A stretch of DNA of 41,659 bases, from positions 1 through 41,659 of the forward strand of contig MU616793.1 in NCBI GenBank assembly GCA_025201705.1. Direction: 5' to 3'. Shown in pieces: positions 12,602 to 22,255 of the stretch. How positions within the stretch are numbered: the first letter of the stretch is position 1; every line of letters starts with the position of its first letter. The notes under the pieces are model-generated. The model had not been told where the DNA came from, made no database searches, and worked only from the letters and a program-made list of their open reading frames with translations. Source of the stretch: Dissophora ornata. Taxonomy: Eukaryota; Mortierellomycota; Mortierellomycetes; Mortierellales; Mortierellaceae. The translations under genes were made by a program, and so were the position numbers.

Positions 12602-14435
12602 CTATGGTGTGGCCCTATCTTGTTTATCGTAGCTTGTGCGCAATTGGCCGCAGGCTCCCATTACATCAAGACCACGCGGCCAGCGGATCGTGACTGGTAC
12701 TCCAAGGGCTTCAACGGCTCGCTGGAATCCGACGATGTGATCCCTGGGAGAACTGACATATTGACTGCCTGGCCACGGATTAAACGGGATCAAATTGACA
12801 TGCGATGGGATGTCCTTTAGGAGATCCGCAAGGGCTCTAGCCTCCTGGAAACTGTCGTTCACATCCTTGAGCATAACGTATCTAGTAGTGTAAGGCAGAA
12901 AGAACAACGTTTAGTGAGCTTGTCCCAGTGCTGGCTCTGTCCAGACCCAGTAAGAACGCCTTTCAAGCTTACTCAAACGTTATCCTCTGGCTGTCACGGT
13001 TACATCCTTGCATCGCTCTGGCGTAATCCTCGCATGCCTTCATGAGAACGTGAATGGGGAATGTCCTATAGAAAAGTGTGTTCTAATCTGGTTAGCATCC
13101 ACTGCATGATATTGACATTGTCGGTGATAATCCCACTCCCGCATACTTATTGATGGGCACGATCTCGTCCCGGAGACGATTATTTGTTGCGTGCAATGAG
13201 ATAGCGAGACCAATGCCGCCAAGTTCAGCCAACTTGGCCAATCCTGGAGCGACACCTGAGGTTGATACCGTGATCTTGCTCTTTGGCATGCCAATCCCAT
13301 CCTTGTCTGTCAAAATCTCAATCGCCTGCTTAACATTTCTAGATTCAATGGCCACGGAATAATTTAGTTGACGGTCGCAATTGTCCTCGCAATACAAGGG
13401 AGAGGAACATGTTGTTACATACCTCCAGTTGTAAAATGGCTCTCCTTGGCCCATAAAGACAATGTTATTGACATTGCGTTGACCATTCACGACCAAAGGT
13501 AGATCGCCGTAATCCCTGGCAGGGATCATGTACTGGCCAACAATTTCTCCCGCTGTTAAGTTGCGCAGCAATTTTTGGGTCCCGGTGTGGCAAAACGTGC
13601 AGGCCAAGGAGCATCCCACCTGACTGCTGATACACTGAGTTCCTCTACTACCGTTCATCGGGATAAATACAGATTCAACCATGGCTTTCGGGTCTTGAAA
13701 TCCTACGAGCAACTTTCTTGTTCCATCAACAGGCGAGACATGATCCGACTATCCAATTTAAACAGACAAAAGTTCCTGTGAATGAGGAGTGTGGACCTTT
13801 CGGTGGCAATTATTGCATATCGATTAACGCTGCATATCGATTAACGCTGTATATCGATTAACGCTGCATGTCGATTAACGCTGCATATCGATTAACGCTG
13901 CATATCGATTAACGCTGCATATCGATTAACGTTGCAGATCGAATAACTTCCAGTGCATATAGCCTAAGTTTCTTACCACAACCCTTCCATAGTCAATGGT
14001 GTACTTTTCGTTCATCTGATCCTTTACATCCTTGGGGATGTTGAGCATTTCGTCTATGCTTGATACTCCCCGCTGGTAGAGGAACCGCCAGATCTGGGAT
14101 GCAGTGTATGACTTGGCACCAGTTATCGTCTTCAGTTCATCCTTGAGTTGCTGTAGGCTGATTCCGATGAGGTTTTTCTTGTCCCACTCCCGAGTAGGTG
14201 CCGCGGCGGGATCCATCAAATCCAGGAGCGGCTCCACCACCGCAGGCTTGTTCCTGTGACTGGTCGAATCAAACGTTCTTGGTCTCCTGGGCGAAGTGGT
14301 CGCAGTGCGGACAAAGGCCAGCTCTAGAATGGAGTTACGGCATGGTGTCCTTTGCAAGGCTTTCCTGCTAAGCGACTGCAGAGTGACATGCGGCGGTGAG
14401 CGTGCCCATTGCTTCCAGATCGAGAAGGTTGACAT
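12602..14435 (-). CDS. RlmN-type radical-SAM rRNA adenine C2-methyltransferase, probably mitochondrial
   Basis: This enzyme is predicted to methylate adenine C2 in large-subunit rRNA (and possibly tRNA). Exons (minus) are 13977-14435, 13423-13748, 13147-13338, 12973-13065 and 12602-12881, giving 449 residues. The radical-SAM 4Fe-4S motif CxxxCxxC is C199/C203/C206 in SSQVGCSLACTFCHTG. The two extra cysteines needed for the RlmN ping-pong mechanism are both present: C192 (…GTQCISSQVGC) and C434 (MGACGQLR). Other family text: MGQGEPFYNWR, KITVSTSGV, LAISLHA, FEYVMLKDVNDS, LIPFNPWPGS. The first ~60 residues are Arg/Ser/Thr-rich with almost no acids, consistent with mitochondrial import. Intron 1 (13749-13976) contains eight 17-bp repeats. 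Homologues are usual in bacteria and plastids; a fungal copy is notable. The start is the first ATG, MSTFSIWKQW. Confidence 0.93.
13815..13950. repeat. 17-bp minisatellite inside RlmN intron 1, 8 copies
   Basis: The unit GCATATCGATTAACGCT repeats head to tail at 13815, 13832, 13849, 13866, 13883, 13900, 13917 and 13934. Copies 1, 2, 5 and 6 are identical; copies 3, 4 and 7 differ by one base each; copy 8 is truncated and more diverged. Each unit holds the palindrome ATCGAT. The array fills more than half of the 228-bp intron, close to its donor side (minus strand). Confidence 0.95.
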
Positions 14436-14690
14436 TGTGGAGGACAAGTTTAGCGGCGCAAAAGTCTGAAAGTTGCAGCGGCAAAAATATCGAAACGTCG
14501 CAGGGCTTAGTTTTCAAAGCACTCCTCAGCCACCAACACCCCCTTTGTTTCTTCAAAGGCGTTGCGTCCACAATCCACTCCATCCTATTCTCTCAAACCA
14601 CTCGGAAGAACATTTGTCAATTTCGCGCTGTGCAAGTGTGTCTGAAGTCATTGATTGATCCTGCCTCTCGAGCCTGAACTTGCTTCCCAG
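14436..14690. promoter_or_regulatory. Bidirectional promoter region between RlmN and THP3-like gene
   Basis: 255 bases separate the RlmN ATG (minus) and the first supported THP3-like exon (plus). There is no plus-strand ATG anywhere in it, which leaves the THP3-like start unexplained. No TATA box is visible. Confidence 0.45.
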
Positions 14691-17600
14691 CGCTTCCCTG
14701 TGAATTATTCAAACTGGCGGCCCCAACCCAACCAGCCTCATCTGCCTCATCCGCCGATCAGGCAGCAGCAGCAGCAGCAGCAAAGCTCTACGCAGAGCAG
14801 TACCAACAGTACCAGCAGCAATACCAAGCCTGGTATGTCGCCCATGCCTTAATTCTGTCTTCATCCATGACAGACGCCGAGACATTGCGACTCGAAGATT
14901 CCATGAACTCGCATGCGGAGCAATTAGGGCCGTTACTCACCTGGTTGTAACTTGTTTAATTCAACTTCCATGTAGGTTTGCAGCCAATCCGGGATATCAA
15001 GCACCTGAAGGTCCTCCAGGTGTAGCGCCGGGTGTGCCTCCAGCAGCTGCAGCTCCAGATTACTCTGCATATTATCAACAATATCAACAGCAGCCTCCAC
15101 CTCCAGCTGCCCAGCAGGCGCCGCACTTTCAACAGCAGCCGGCATCGTCAGCCGAAGAGTACGCTCAACAGTACACAGCATACTACGCTCAGTACGGTTA
15201 TACTGTGCCAGCTGCTCCAGCAACAGGAGCTCCTAACTCTACGGCGCCAGTAGCCGCACCATATAGCCAGCAATACCAAGATTACTATAGTCATCAAGGA
15301 CAGGCCCAACAGCCCTACTCATACCCAGCTTCAGCTCCTGGCACTCAAGCTCCAGCATACGCTTACTCAGCCTATCAAGCTCCAGCTTTAGGAGTGCAGC
15401 AGCAACAGCCACCTTACCAGCAGGCACCCGGTGCTCCACTAACCCCTTACCCTTATTCTTACCAACAGCAGCAGCAGCAGCCGCATCCCCAGCAGCAGCA
15501 GCAGCAGCCGCCTTTCTCATCCTCTTATAGCGCACCTAACCAGTCATCCTATCATCCGTCGTATCCAACGCACTCAGGTCCCTCTCACTCTAGCTACGCA
15601 CCAGGAAACCACGGCAAGCAAGCTTCACATCCCAAACCTTCATTTGATAACCAGGCATTCCAAAGACAGAAACATCAAGAAGCAGAGCAGCGCCAACTTA
15701 AACGCAAAGACGAGTCTGATCCTCAAGAAACCATTATCCGACAGAAGATGCTCGAGACATCCTTGCAGGAAAACGGATCCACCCCAGGGTATGTTGAGAA
15801 TTAATAGAGGTTGCTTTAGCGCGCAATCTGTTTCCTGACTTTTTCGTTTGTTGTCTTGTCTAGAACAAACGGCAACATGTCTACGACCAAACTCGAGAGT
15901 AAGTTGCTTAAAATACCTGCTGGATGTCTAATGTGTGCTCACGATGTGAATGTAAATTGATAAACTTGATCCTCACATATACAATCTTTAATTGATATGA
16001 TTTCTTTGCAGAGCCCGCGTACTTGTCGGTAAAGTCCAAAAAAGTTAAGCCATTAACGACCAACGTGTTAGAATCCAAGGATGCACAGCCATCGCCAGTG
16101 GCCTCCACAGAATGGCCACCATCGCTGAAGGCGTACGTGCAGCGCGTGTTTGAAGCTCTCGCTGAAGAGGACCACAAACCTGCGCAGGAGGAGCTGAAGG
16201 AACTTGTAGCGAAATACCATGCTCAAGGCAAACTGTGGGAGGTGGACTGGGATAACAAAGATATTCCAAGGTTTGTTGAATGAAGGGTCTTGCGGATCTA
16301 AATGCCTTCGACGACCCCACAACGAACCACTAACGCTCTCCATGCGTCATCGCACACGTTTCATCGTCTTTCTAGCAAATATCGACGAAAGAAGAGGTAA
16401 ATGCTCCCTCTTTTTTCTGTGGCGCCTCCTCCTTCCTCTGTAGAAGCAGTTCGTTAACGATTACACTTTTTGTATACTTGATAATCTCAATAGCCGTAGG
16501 CTGAGTCCCTCCCCGGAACTAGAGACTCTAGGTGCCGAGGAGCGGGCAAGGCGCGAGAAGAGAATGCGTCGTTTCGAGGATGATGTTCCTGACCGTCCTT
16601 CCATGAAAAAGCCTAACCGCGTTGACTATACCCCACCCGTTTATAACTCGGACGTTATCGACTGGGACGAGTACACCATCGTTGGCACAAGCACCAAACT
16701 CGAAAAGAACTATTTGCGATTGACATCGGTACGGAGTTTTCCCTTTCCCACCCTTTCCCCCTCTCTCCCTCTTTCGTATCGAGGTCAAATGTGTTTACTG
16801 ACTACTTCGACTGTCAACTAGGCACCTGATCCATCCACTGTGCGACCAGTCCATGTTCTGAAGAAAACTCTTGAGCTTCTGAAAGATAAGTGGCGCCAGG
16901 ATCAAAATTACGCCTACATCTGCAATCAGTTCAAGAGTGTTCGTCAGGATTTGACTGTAAGTGAGACAGACGAGTGCAATGAGGTTGGATGATCTTTTGA
17001 GCATTCACAAATACTGAACTCGCCCTTCTTTCCCCATGGCAATGTGATAGGTTCAACGTATCAAGAATGACTTCACGGTGACAGTCTACGAGATCCACGC
17101 AAGAATAGCTCTTGAGAAGGGTGATCTTGGCGAGTATAACCAATGCCAGACCCAGTTGAAGCAACTTTATGAGTACAACCTCAAGGGTCATGTTATGGAG
17201 TTTACCGCCTATCGAATCCTGTACCTCTTGCACACTCGCAATCCTTCAGGTACGTACGAAGCAATTATTCGGTAGGATGTAAAATGTAGACACACGATGC
17301 GACGCTGACGATTTTGTGCTGAAATTATCTAGATATCATTGCAATGCTGGCTTCATTGACACCAGCTCAGAAGGAAGATCCTGCAGTCAAGCACGCGTTG
17401 CAAGTGCGCACTGCTCTGGCCTCTTCGAACTACTATACTCTTTTCAAACTCTACCTCACAGCGCCGAACATGGGCGGGTACCTTATGGATCAGTTTGTGG
17501 AGCGGGAGCGAGTGCAGGCGTTGAAAACGATATGCAAAGCGTAAGTGTCTCGTTTGTGTTCATGTTGTGTCTCGTTTTTACTCTTTATAGCAAGCTTTAA

Positions 17601-17864
17601 CCAAGATTATGTTTATACCATGCACAAAAATTTAGATATCGACCTAATATTGAAGTAACTTTCTTGGTATCGACCCTGGGATTTGCGGACATTGTTGAGT
17701 GCCTCGAGTTTCTGAAATCGATTGGAGTGGTGCGATTCCTAAATGAGGCTGCAGACGCAACAGGCAAGACGAAAGAACAGTATCTGGATACGAAAATGGC
17801 CTTGCCCTTTGTGATGGAGGCTGGAAAGAAATATCAAATGATTGATATCAAGGGGCAGATCTAG
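14691..17864 (+). CDS. THP3: SAC3/GANP-family protein, THP3/LENG8 homologue (5' end unresolved)
   Basis: This is a predicted nuclear mRNP/splicing-coupled elongation factor; yeast Thp3 acts with Csn12 and Sem1. Exons: 14691-14832, 14976-15788, 15864-15898, 16012-16270, 16376-16396, 16494-16728, 16822-16956, 17051-17249, 17333-17540 and 17636-17864, all in phase, about 759 codons. The first half is Gln/Pro/Tyr/Ala-rich with polyglutamine from CAG runs, including [17 protein letters not shown]. Then come VDWDNKDIP, a basic 21-nt microexon (SKYRRKKR region), [34 protein letters not shown], and the SAC3/GANP helices ([50 protein letters not shown]). A PCI/winged-helix end follows ([16 protein letters not shown]). 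I found no ATG for the first exon, so its boundary is provisional. Confidence 0.87.
16376..16396 (+). other. 21-nt microexon of the THP3-like gene
   Basis: The exon is flanked by TTTCTAG| and |GTAAAT, phase 2 on both sides. It encodes a basic run (…KYRRKK…) joining CCA-AG to C-CGT-AGG, giving a classical nuclear-localisation-like stretch. Skipping it keeps the frame, so alternative splicing could remove the basic patch. Confidence 0.7.
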
Positions 17865-18351
17865 CAGGACGCGTTTGCCGACTCGCACACACACACACAC
17901 ACAGTGATTTTGAGGTTTCGCATGTCCAGCAATAGGGGAAAGCTCCATCTCGAATACGATGCAAATCGGATTGTTTGTGCTGTGCAGTTGTTTTTCGGGG
18001 GTTTGGTTTTTTGTTTGAGAGGGTAATAAGGTCGCGTGTTGTACAATAGGTCAAGTTTTTTGCGAGCAAAAAAAAAAAAGGAAGGTCGTGTTCATAGTAC
18101 CATTTTCATCCCGCATTTGTGATTCCAGTTCTTTTTTGTTTTTGTGACAATAAACTCATCTGCTTCTGTCTGTCTGAGCGTCGAGGATAAGCTGACTTGG
18201 CCAGAGGTGATCAGTCGGCATCACCACAGGCGTTCTCAAAAAAATACGAATAGATGACCATATCCCAGATTTAATATGGAGAAATGGCCGCGAGACTAAA
18301 CTGGGGTAGTTGGAGTCGTCGCTGTCATTGGCATGTTCAACCTCGCTCATG
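17865..18351. other. 3' flank of THP3-like gene
   Basis: 487 bases. It contains a CA microsatellite (17885-17902), an A12 run (18068-18079) and the poly(A) signal AATAAA at 18149-18154. No gene is supported here; an 81-codon minus frame (18156-18401) overlaps the small candidate gene that ends at 18352. Confidence 0.5.
18149..18154 (+). terminator. Poly(A) signal AATAAA, THP3-like gene
   Basis: AATAAA lies in a T-rich context 285 bases after the stop codon, the only good match in this 3' flank. Confidence 0.4.
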
Positions 18352-18692
18352 CTACCAGGCGCTACCAACTCCAAATGCCTTTGCAGGAGAGTGGCCGTCA
18401 TAGTATGGACAGAAATATCGCTTTCGGAAGTTGTAATTCATGGTTGTCCTCGCAATTGTCATCTCTGCCTTTCTTCCCAAATGCTCCATCTCCTTCACAC
18501 TCTTCTCGAACGCATCCTAAAAGTAATTTTAAAGTGCCGCAACACCATCACTGCTGCCGTATAGGTTGCGGGCTGCCTGTTGCGTCAAACCTGCTGGGTA
18601 TCATATCCAGGCAAATCCTCAAGGGCCTGCTTAGCACGACAACGACCAATCTTGAAGATAGTACGGAAGTTTTCTATCCGGAGGATCTTCAT
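18352..18692 (-). CDS. Possible small two-exon gene, 88 residues, unknown family
   Basis: Two minus-strand exons, 18591-18692 and 18352-18516, join in phase 0 across a 74-bp intron. They give an 88-residue basic, hydrophilic protein (exon 1 MKILRIENFRTIFKIGRC…; exon 2 DAFEKSVKEMEHLGRKAE…). Both halves read as globular protein without low complexity, and an in-frame TGA precedes the ATG. The acceptor TTACTTTTAG is good but the donor GTTTGA is weak. I do not recognise it. It starts 239 bases downstream of the copper ATPase stop on the same strand. A chance join is possible. Confidence 0.35.
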
Positions 18693-18931
18693 CTGGTGAC
18701 GGCTCGGGTTGGTCGTAGTACTAGGTTCGGCTGCAGACAGGATTCATCACTAAAAAGAAAATGGAACATGCTTGCTTGCAGGTTTAGGTTTTATTTTTAA
18801 ATGCTCCCTTGGTAATGTAGGTCGCGGGGTATGTTACAAATCGTGATCTATGATATGCGATGCTCGTCTTGCATTCTTTCGATAAACAAGACGAAAGCAA
18901 CGGGGAGGAGGCTTGTACTTGAGTGCCCTAT

Positions 18932-21900
18932 CTAAACAAGCCGATCCAGCTCCACCTCGTCATTCTCGTCCGTTGCGCCAATGGGCATGTATCCACCGCC
19001 GCCCATTCCGGATCCCGAAGACGATTTGCCGCCAAGTTTTATCTTCCAATGCTCACGAATCAGCGCAGTCTTCCTTTCCGCCAACTGTTCCCGGATAGTC
19101 TGCTCCTGTTCCAACTCCGTGGCATCGAGAACTTTAGGTTTCTTCCACCGCTTCAGCATCAAACTCGAAAACACGACACTGACGCTAGAGAACGCCATCA
19201 TCAGACCAGCCAGCATAGGGTGGAGGTGGAAACCCCAGGGAAGGAACACACCCATGGCAACGGGAACACCGAGGAGGTTGTAGATGCATGCCCATGCAAA
19301 GTTATATCGGATTCGCCTGAAAATCGTCCTGCACAGATCGATCGCTGCAACAACGTTCGTCAAATCTCCACGCATCAGAACCATATCTGCAGCCTCCATG
19401 GCAATATCTGTACCAGAGACCAAAGCAATACCCAAATCACTCTGCGCCAATGCAGGAGAGTCGTTGATACCGTCTCCGATCATGGCAACGCGGTGGCCTT
19501 GCGCCTGCATGTTCGACACAATCTTAATCTTGCCGTTGGGCGAAACTCCTGCATGGACATCCTGAATACCGCATTCCGAGGCAATTACTTGAGCTACCAG
19601 AGGTTGATCGCCAGTGACCATGGCCACTTGGATACCCATCTGCTGCAACCTGGCCACAGTCTTGGCAGCCTCGGGTTTGATGGTATCCGAGAGCGAGATA
19701 AAGCCAAGGAAGATGCCATTCATGGCCACAAGGACAGTCGTGCGACCGGCGCGTTCCTGATGGTTCTGGTCCGCAGACAGGCTGGCAGGCAAGTGGACCT
19801 GACGATCTATCAGCCAGGACTTGTTACCGATCACGACTCTGTAGTCCCTCATGGATGGCATCGTCACAGTACACTCGATTCCCTGACCCGTGCTCGACGA
19901 AAACTTTGTGACCGTCGCGCCAAAGCTAGTGACGCCCAACTTTGTCTGGGCATGGCGGCCAATCGCACGACCTAGGGGATGTTCCGAGCTCGATTCAGCA
20001 GCGCCAACAATCGTTAGCAGATCCTCGTCGGTCAACGAGTCCAGGGATGCCGCCGCCGATGACGAAGTCGTAATGGCGCTGGGACTCTGGAGGCTCCAGC
20101 TGGCAACTTCCAGTTTACCGACAGTTAACGTTCCAGTCTTGTCAAAGACCACCTTGGTCACCTTGTGGGCTGCCTCCAATGCGTTTCCACCCTTGATCAA
20201 GATACCATGCTGAGCTCCGACTCCTGTTCCGACCATGACTGCCGTGGGTGTCGCGAGACCAAGAGCGCAGGGACAGGCCACAACAATAACTGATATGCAA
20301 AGCTTTAAGCATGCTACAAACTTGGACGGTTCCATCGAAAACATTTTCGGGAGGTGGTCCGCGACGACTGTGTGTGATACAATCATCCAGACCACAAATG
20401 TCAACAGCGCCAAAAAGATAATAGTCGGAACAAAAAATCCTGCAATCATATCTGCATACGCTTGAATGGGTGCCTTGGACGTTTGGGCGTCCTCGACTAG
20501 CTGCACAATCTGGGACAGCGCTGTCTCGGATCCAACTCTGACAGCCTCCATATCAAAAGTGCCCAGTCCATTGACGGTGCCTCCAATAACAGTCGATCCA
20601 ATGGTCTTGCTGATTGACTCGGCCTCTCCTGTGACCATACTCTCGTCTACAGTCGATTGTCCACTGACAACGATTCCGTCCGTAGGGATCTTGTCTCCAG
20701 GAACAACTTTGATCAAATCACCCTTCTGGATCAGCTCTGATGGAATCTGCTTCTCTGAAACACGCTCGCCCGTCTTGGGATCCAGAACATAGATAGTGCA
20801 AGTTGACGGCGTCAGGCACATGAGCTTTGAGAGCGCGACTGAGGTCTTGCCCTTGGCCATGTTCTCGAGGTATCGACCGAAGGTGACAAATGTAATCAGC
20901 ATGCTGGAAGTATCAAAGAACACGGAGGACTTGTGCGCCGGGTCAAATATTGAGTAGATCATCGAGAAGCTTGAAAACGTAAAAGCTGAGAGCGTGCCCA
21001 ACGAGACCAGCACGTCCATGGTCGCCACTCCATGCCTGATCGACTTGTAGGCGCTGACCATGAACCGTCTTCCGACGCCAAACTGAACAGGGATGGTCAA
21101 TATGCAGGTCAGGACATCGCCCAAGACCAATCCAAAGACCACTGGTAGGTTATAAAAGGATAGACCCCATGAAAACATTGGCAGGATCATCGCGATGATA
21201 AACACCGGAAGTGCAAACGAAAAACTCGTCCACAGTGCCCGTTTCCATTCATGAATCTCCTTGGTTCGTCCCAATGATTCGAGTTGCGCATTATTGGACC
21301 GCTCCGCCAGTACAGCATCGAATCCAAAATCCTCGATCTTCTCGACAATGTCACGGATGCCGAGGGCCTGGTTGTCGAACTCGACTTTGGCCATCTGGAG
21401 AGTCCAGCTGACCGAGGCTGAGACGACGCCAGGCGTGCTGCGCAGCTCGCCTTCGATGGCATTAGCAGAGCTGGCGTCTGTCATGCCAAACACCTGCAAG
21501 TCCACTGTATCCTTACGCCGCTCAATAATGGGCTCGGCCTCAAATCCGATATCGTCAATCTCGTCCGCAATCTCACGGGGGGTGGTCTTTCCCTCAATGT
21601 ACTCGATTGTGGCCCTCTCCGCAAGAAGCGCGACCTTGATTGAGACCAGACCAGGAAATCCCTTGAGCGATTTTTCGATGGAGGCAACACAAGAGGCACA
21701 GGTCATACCCTGGATCGATAATTGGGCCGTTTTAATCGATTGATGGGAGGATTGATCGATCGCATTCGATAACGTTGCATGGGATTCTTTCAAGGGCTGA
21801 GATGGCGATGATGAGCTGCTCTTTTTTGATGTGGGTATGGGTGTTTTAGGCGAGGCTGCGCTCTGTTGAGTGCCAGCTGACATAACGTCCAACAGGACCG

Positions 21901-22255
21901 AGTCGGTGCCGGATGAAACCATGGTGTTAGTATCGAATGGCACATCGAATCCACAGTCCTCGATCGCCTCTTTGATCTGGGCCGCAGAGACCTCTGCTGG
22001 ATCATATTCGACAACGGCCTGTTCTTCCTTGAGTGAGACCTTGACATCTTTGATGCCCGGTGCGGAAGAGAGGACAGAGGTGATGGCATTGACGCAAGAC
22101 ATGCAAGTCATGCCCAGGACAGGGAGTGTGATCTTGCCAGCCTGTTGTTCGGTCTGGTTCTCAACGACGAGGGACTGCTCGACCCTCTGTTCAAACTCGT
22201 CCCAGTCGGTGGTTCCATCGAACAGCAGCAGGTGCTGCTCATCTTCTACTGCCAT
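18932..22255 (-). CDS. CCC2: Cu(I)-exporting P1B-type ATPase (CCC2 / ATP7 family)
   Basis: This is a single-exon gene of 1,107 residues. It is a predicted Golgi copper pump that supplies secreted cuproenzymes such as multicopper oxidases. There are three N-terminal HMA domains: GMTCMSC (Cys51/54), GMTCASC (Cys186/189), and a third whose motif is GMTDASS (257-263), so it has lost both metal cysteines. Membrane segments flank ATMDVLVSLGTLSAF. Catalytic marks are TGE (542-544), the ion-path CPC (661-663), phosphorylation site DKTGT (705-709), SEHPLG (757-762), GDGINDSPAL (927-936), YN in TM7 (984-985 and 992-993 region) and MAFSSVSVVFSSL in TM8, the Cu+-specific set. The C-terminus is Gly/Ser-rich. 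The start MAVEDEQHLL is the first ATG of the frame. A gene this long without introns is unusual in this window. Confidence 0.96.
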   Translation of the reverse strand: MAVEDEQHLLLFDGTTDWDEFEQRVEQSLVVENQTEQQAGKITLPVLGMTCMSCVNAITSVLSSAPGIKDVKVSLKEEQAVVEYDPAEVSAAQIKEAIEDCGFDVPFDTNTMVSSGTDSVLLDVMSAGTQQSAASPKTPIPTSKKSSSSSPSQPLKESHATLSNAIDQSSHQSIKTAQLSIQGMTCASCVASIEKSLKGFPGLVSIKVALLAERATIEYIEGKTTPREIADEIDDIGFEAEPIIERRKDTVDLQVFGMTDASSANAIEGELRSTPGVVSASVSWTLQMAKVEFDNQALGIRDIVEKIEDFGFDAVLAERSNNAQLESLGRTKEIHEWKRALWTSFSFALPVFIIAMILPMFSWGLSFYNLPVVFGLVLGDVLTCILTIPVQFGVGRRFMVSAYKSIRHGVATMDVLVSLGTLSAFTFSSFSMIYSIFDPAHKSSVFFDTSSMLITFVTFGRYLENMAKGKTSVALSKLMCLTPSTCTIYVLDPKTGERVSEKQIPSELIQKGDLIKVVPGDKIPTDGIVVSGQSTVDESMVTGEAESISKTIGSTVIGGTVNGLGTFDMEAVRVGSETALSQIVQLVEDAQTSKAPIQAYADMIAGFFVPTIIFLALLTFVVWMIVSHTVVADHLPKMFSMEPSKFVACLKLCISVIVVACPCALGLATPTAVMVGTGVGAQHGILIKGGNALEAAHKVTKVVFDKTGTLTVGKLEVASWSLQSPSAITTSSSAAASLDSLTDEDLLTIVGAAESSSEHPLGRAIGRHAQTKLGVTSFGATVTKFSSSTGQGIECTVTMPSMRDYRVVIGNKSWLIDRQVHLPASLSADQNHQERAGRTTVLVAMNGIFLGFISLSDTIKPEAAKTVARLQQMGIQVAMVTGDQPLVAQVIASECGIQDVHAGVSPNGKIKIVSNMQAQGHRVAMIGDGINDSPALAQSDLGIALVSGTDIAMEAADMVLMRGDLTNVVAAIDLCRTIFRRIRYNFAWACIYNLLGVPVAMGVFLPWGFHLHPMLAGLMMAFSSVSVVFSSLMLKRWKKPKVLDATELEQEQTIREQLAERKTALIREHWKIKLGGKSSSGSGMGGGGYMPIGATDENDEVELDRLV

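Noticed and set aside
13815..13950. 17-bp repeats as a CRISPR array
   Set aside because: The units are directly abutting with no spacers and lie in an intron of a fungal gene, so this is a minisatellite.
14868..14948. ATG-initiated frame [12 protein letters not shown]… inside the first THP3-like intron, as an alternative start
   Set aside because: It would need a GTTGTA donor and a 32-nt intron, too short for this genome.
17885..17902. CA microsatellite after the THP3-like stop
   Set aside because: A simple repeat common in UTRs; no sign of function.
18923..19975. 350-codon plus-strand frame opposite the copper ATPase
   Set aside because: Exactly antisense to conserved ATPase sequence; His/Arg-rich composition of a shadow frame.
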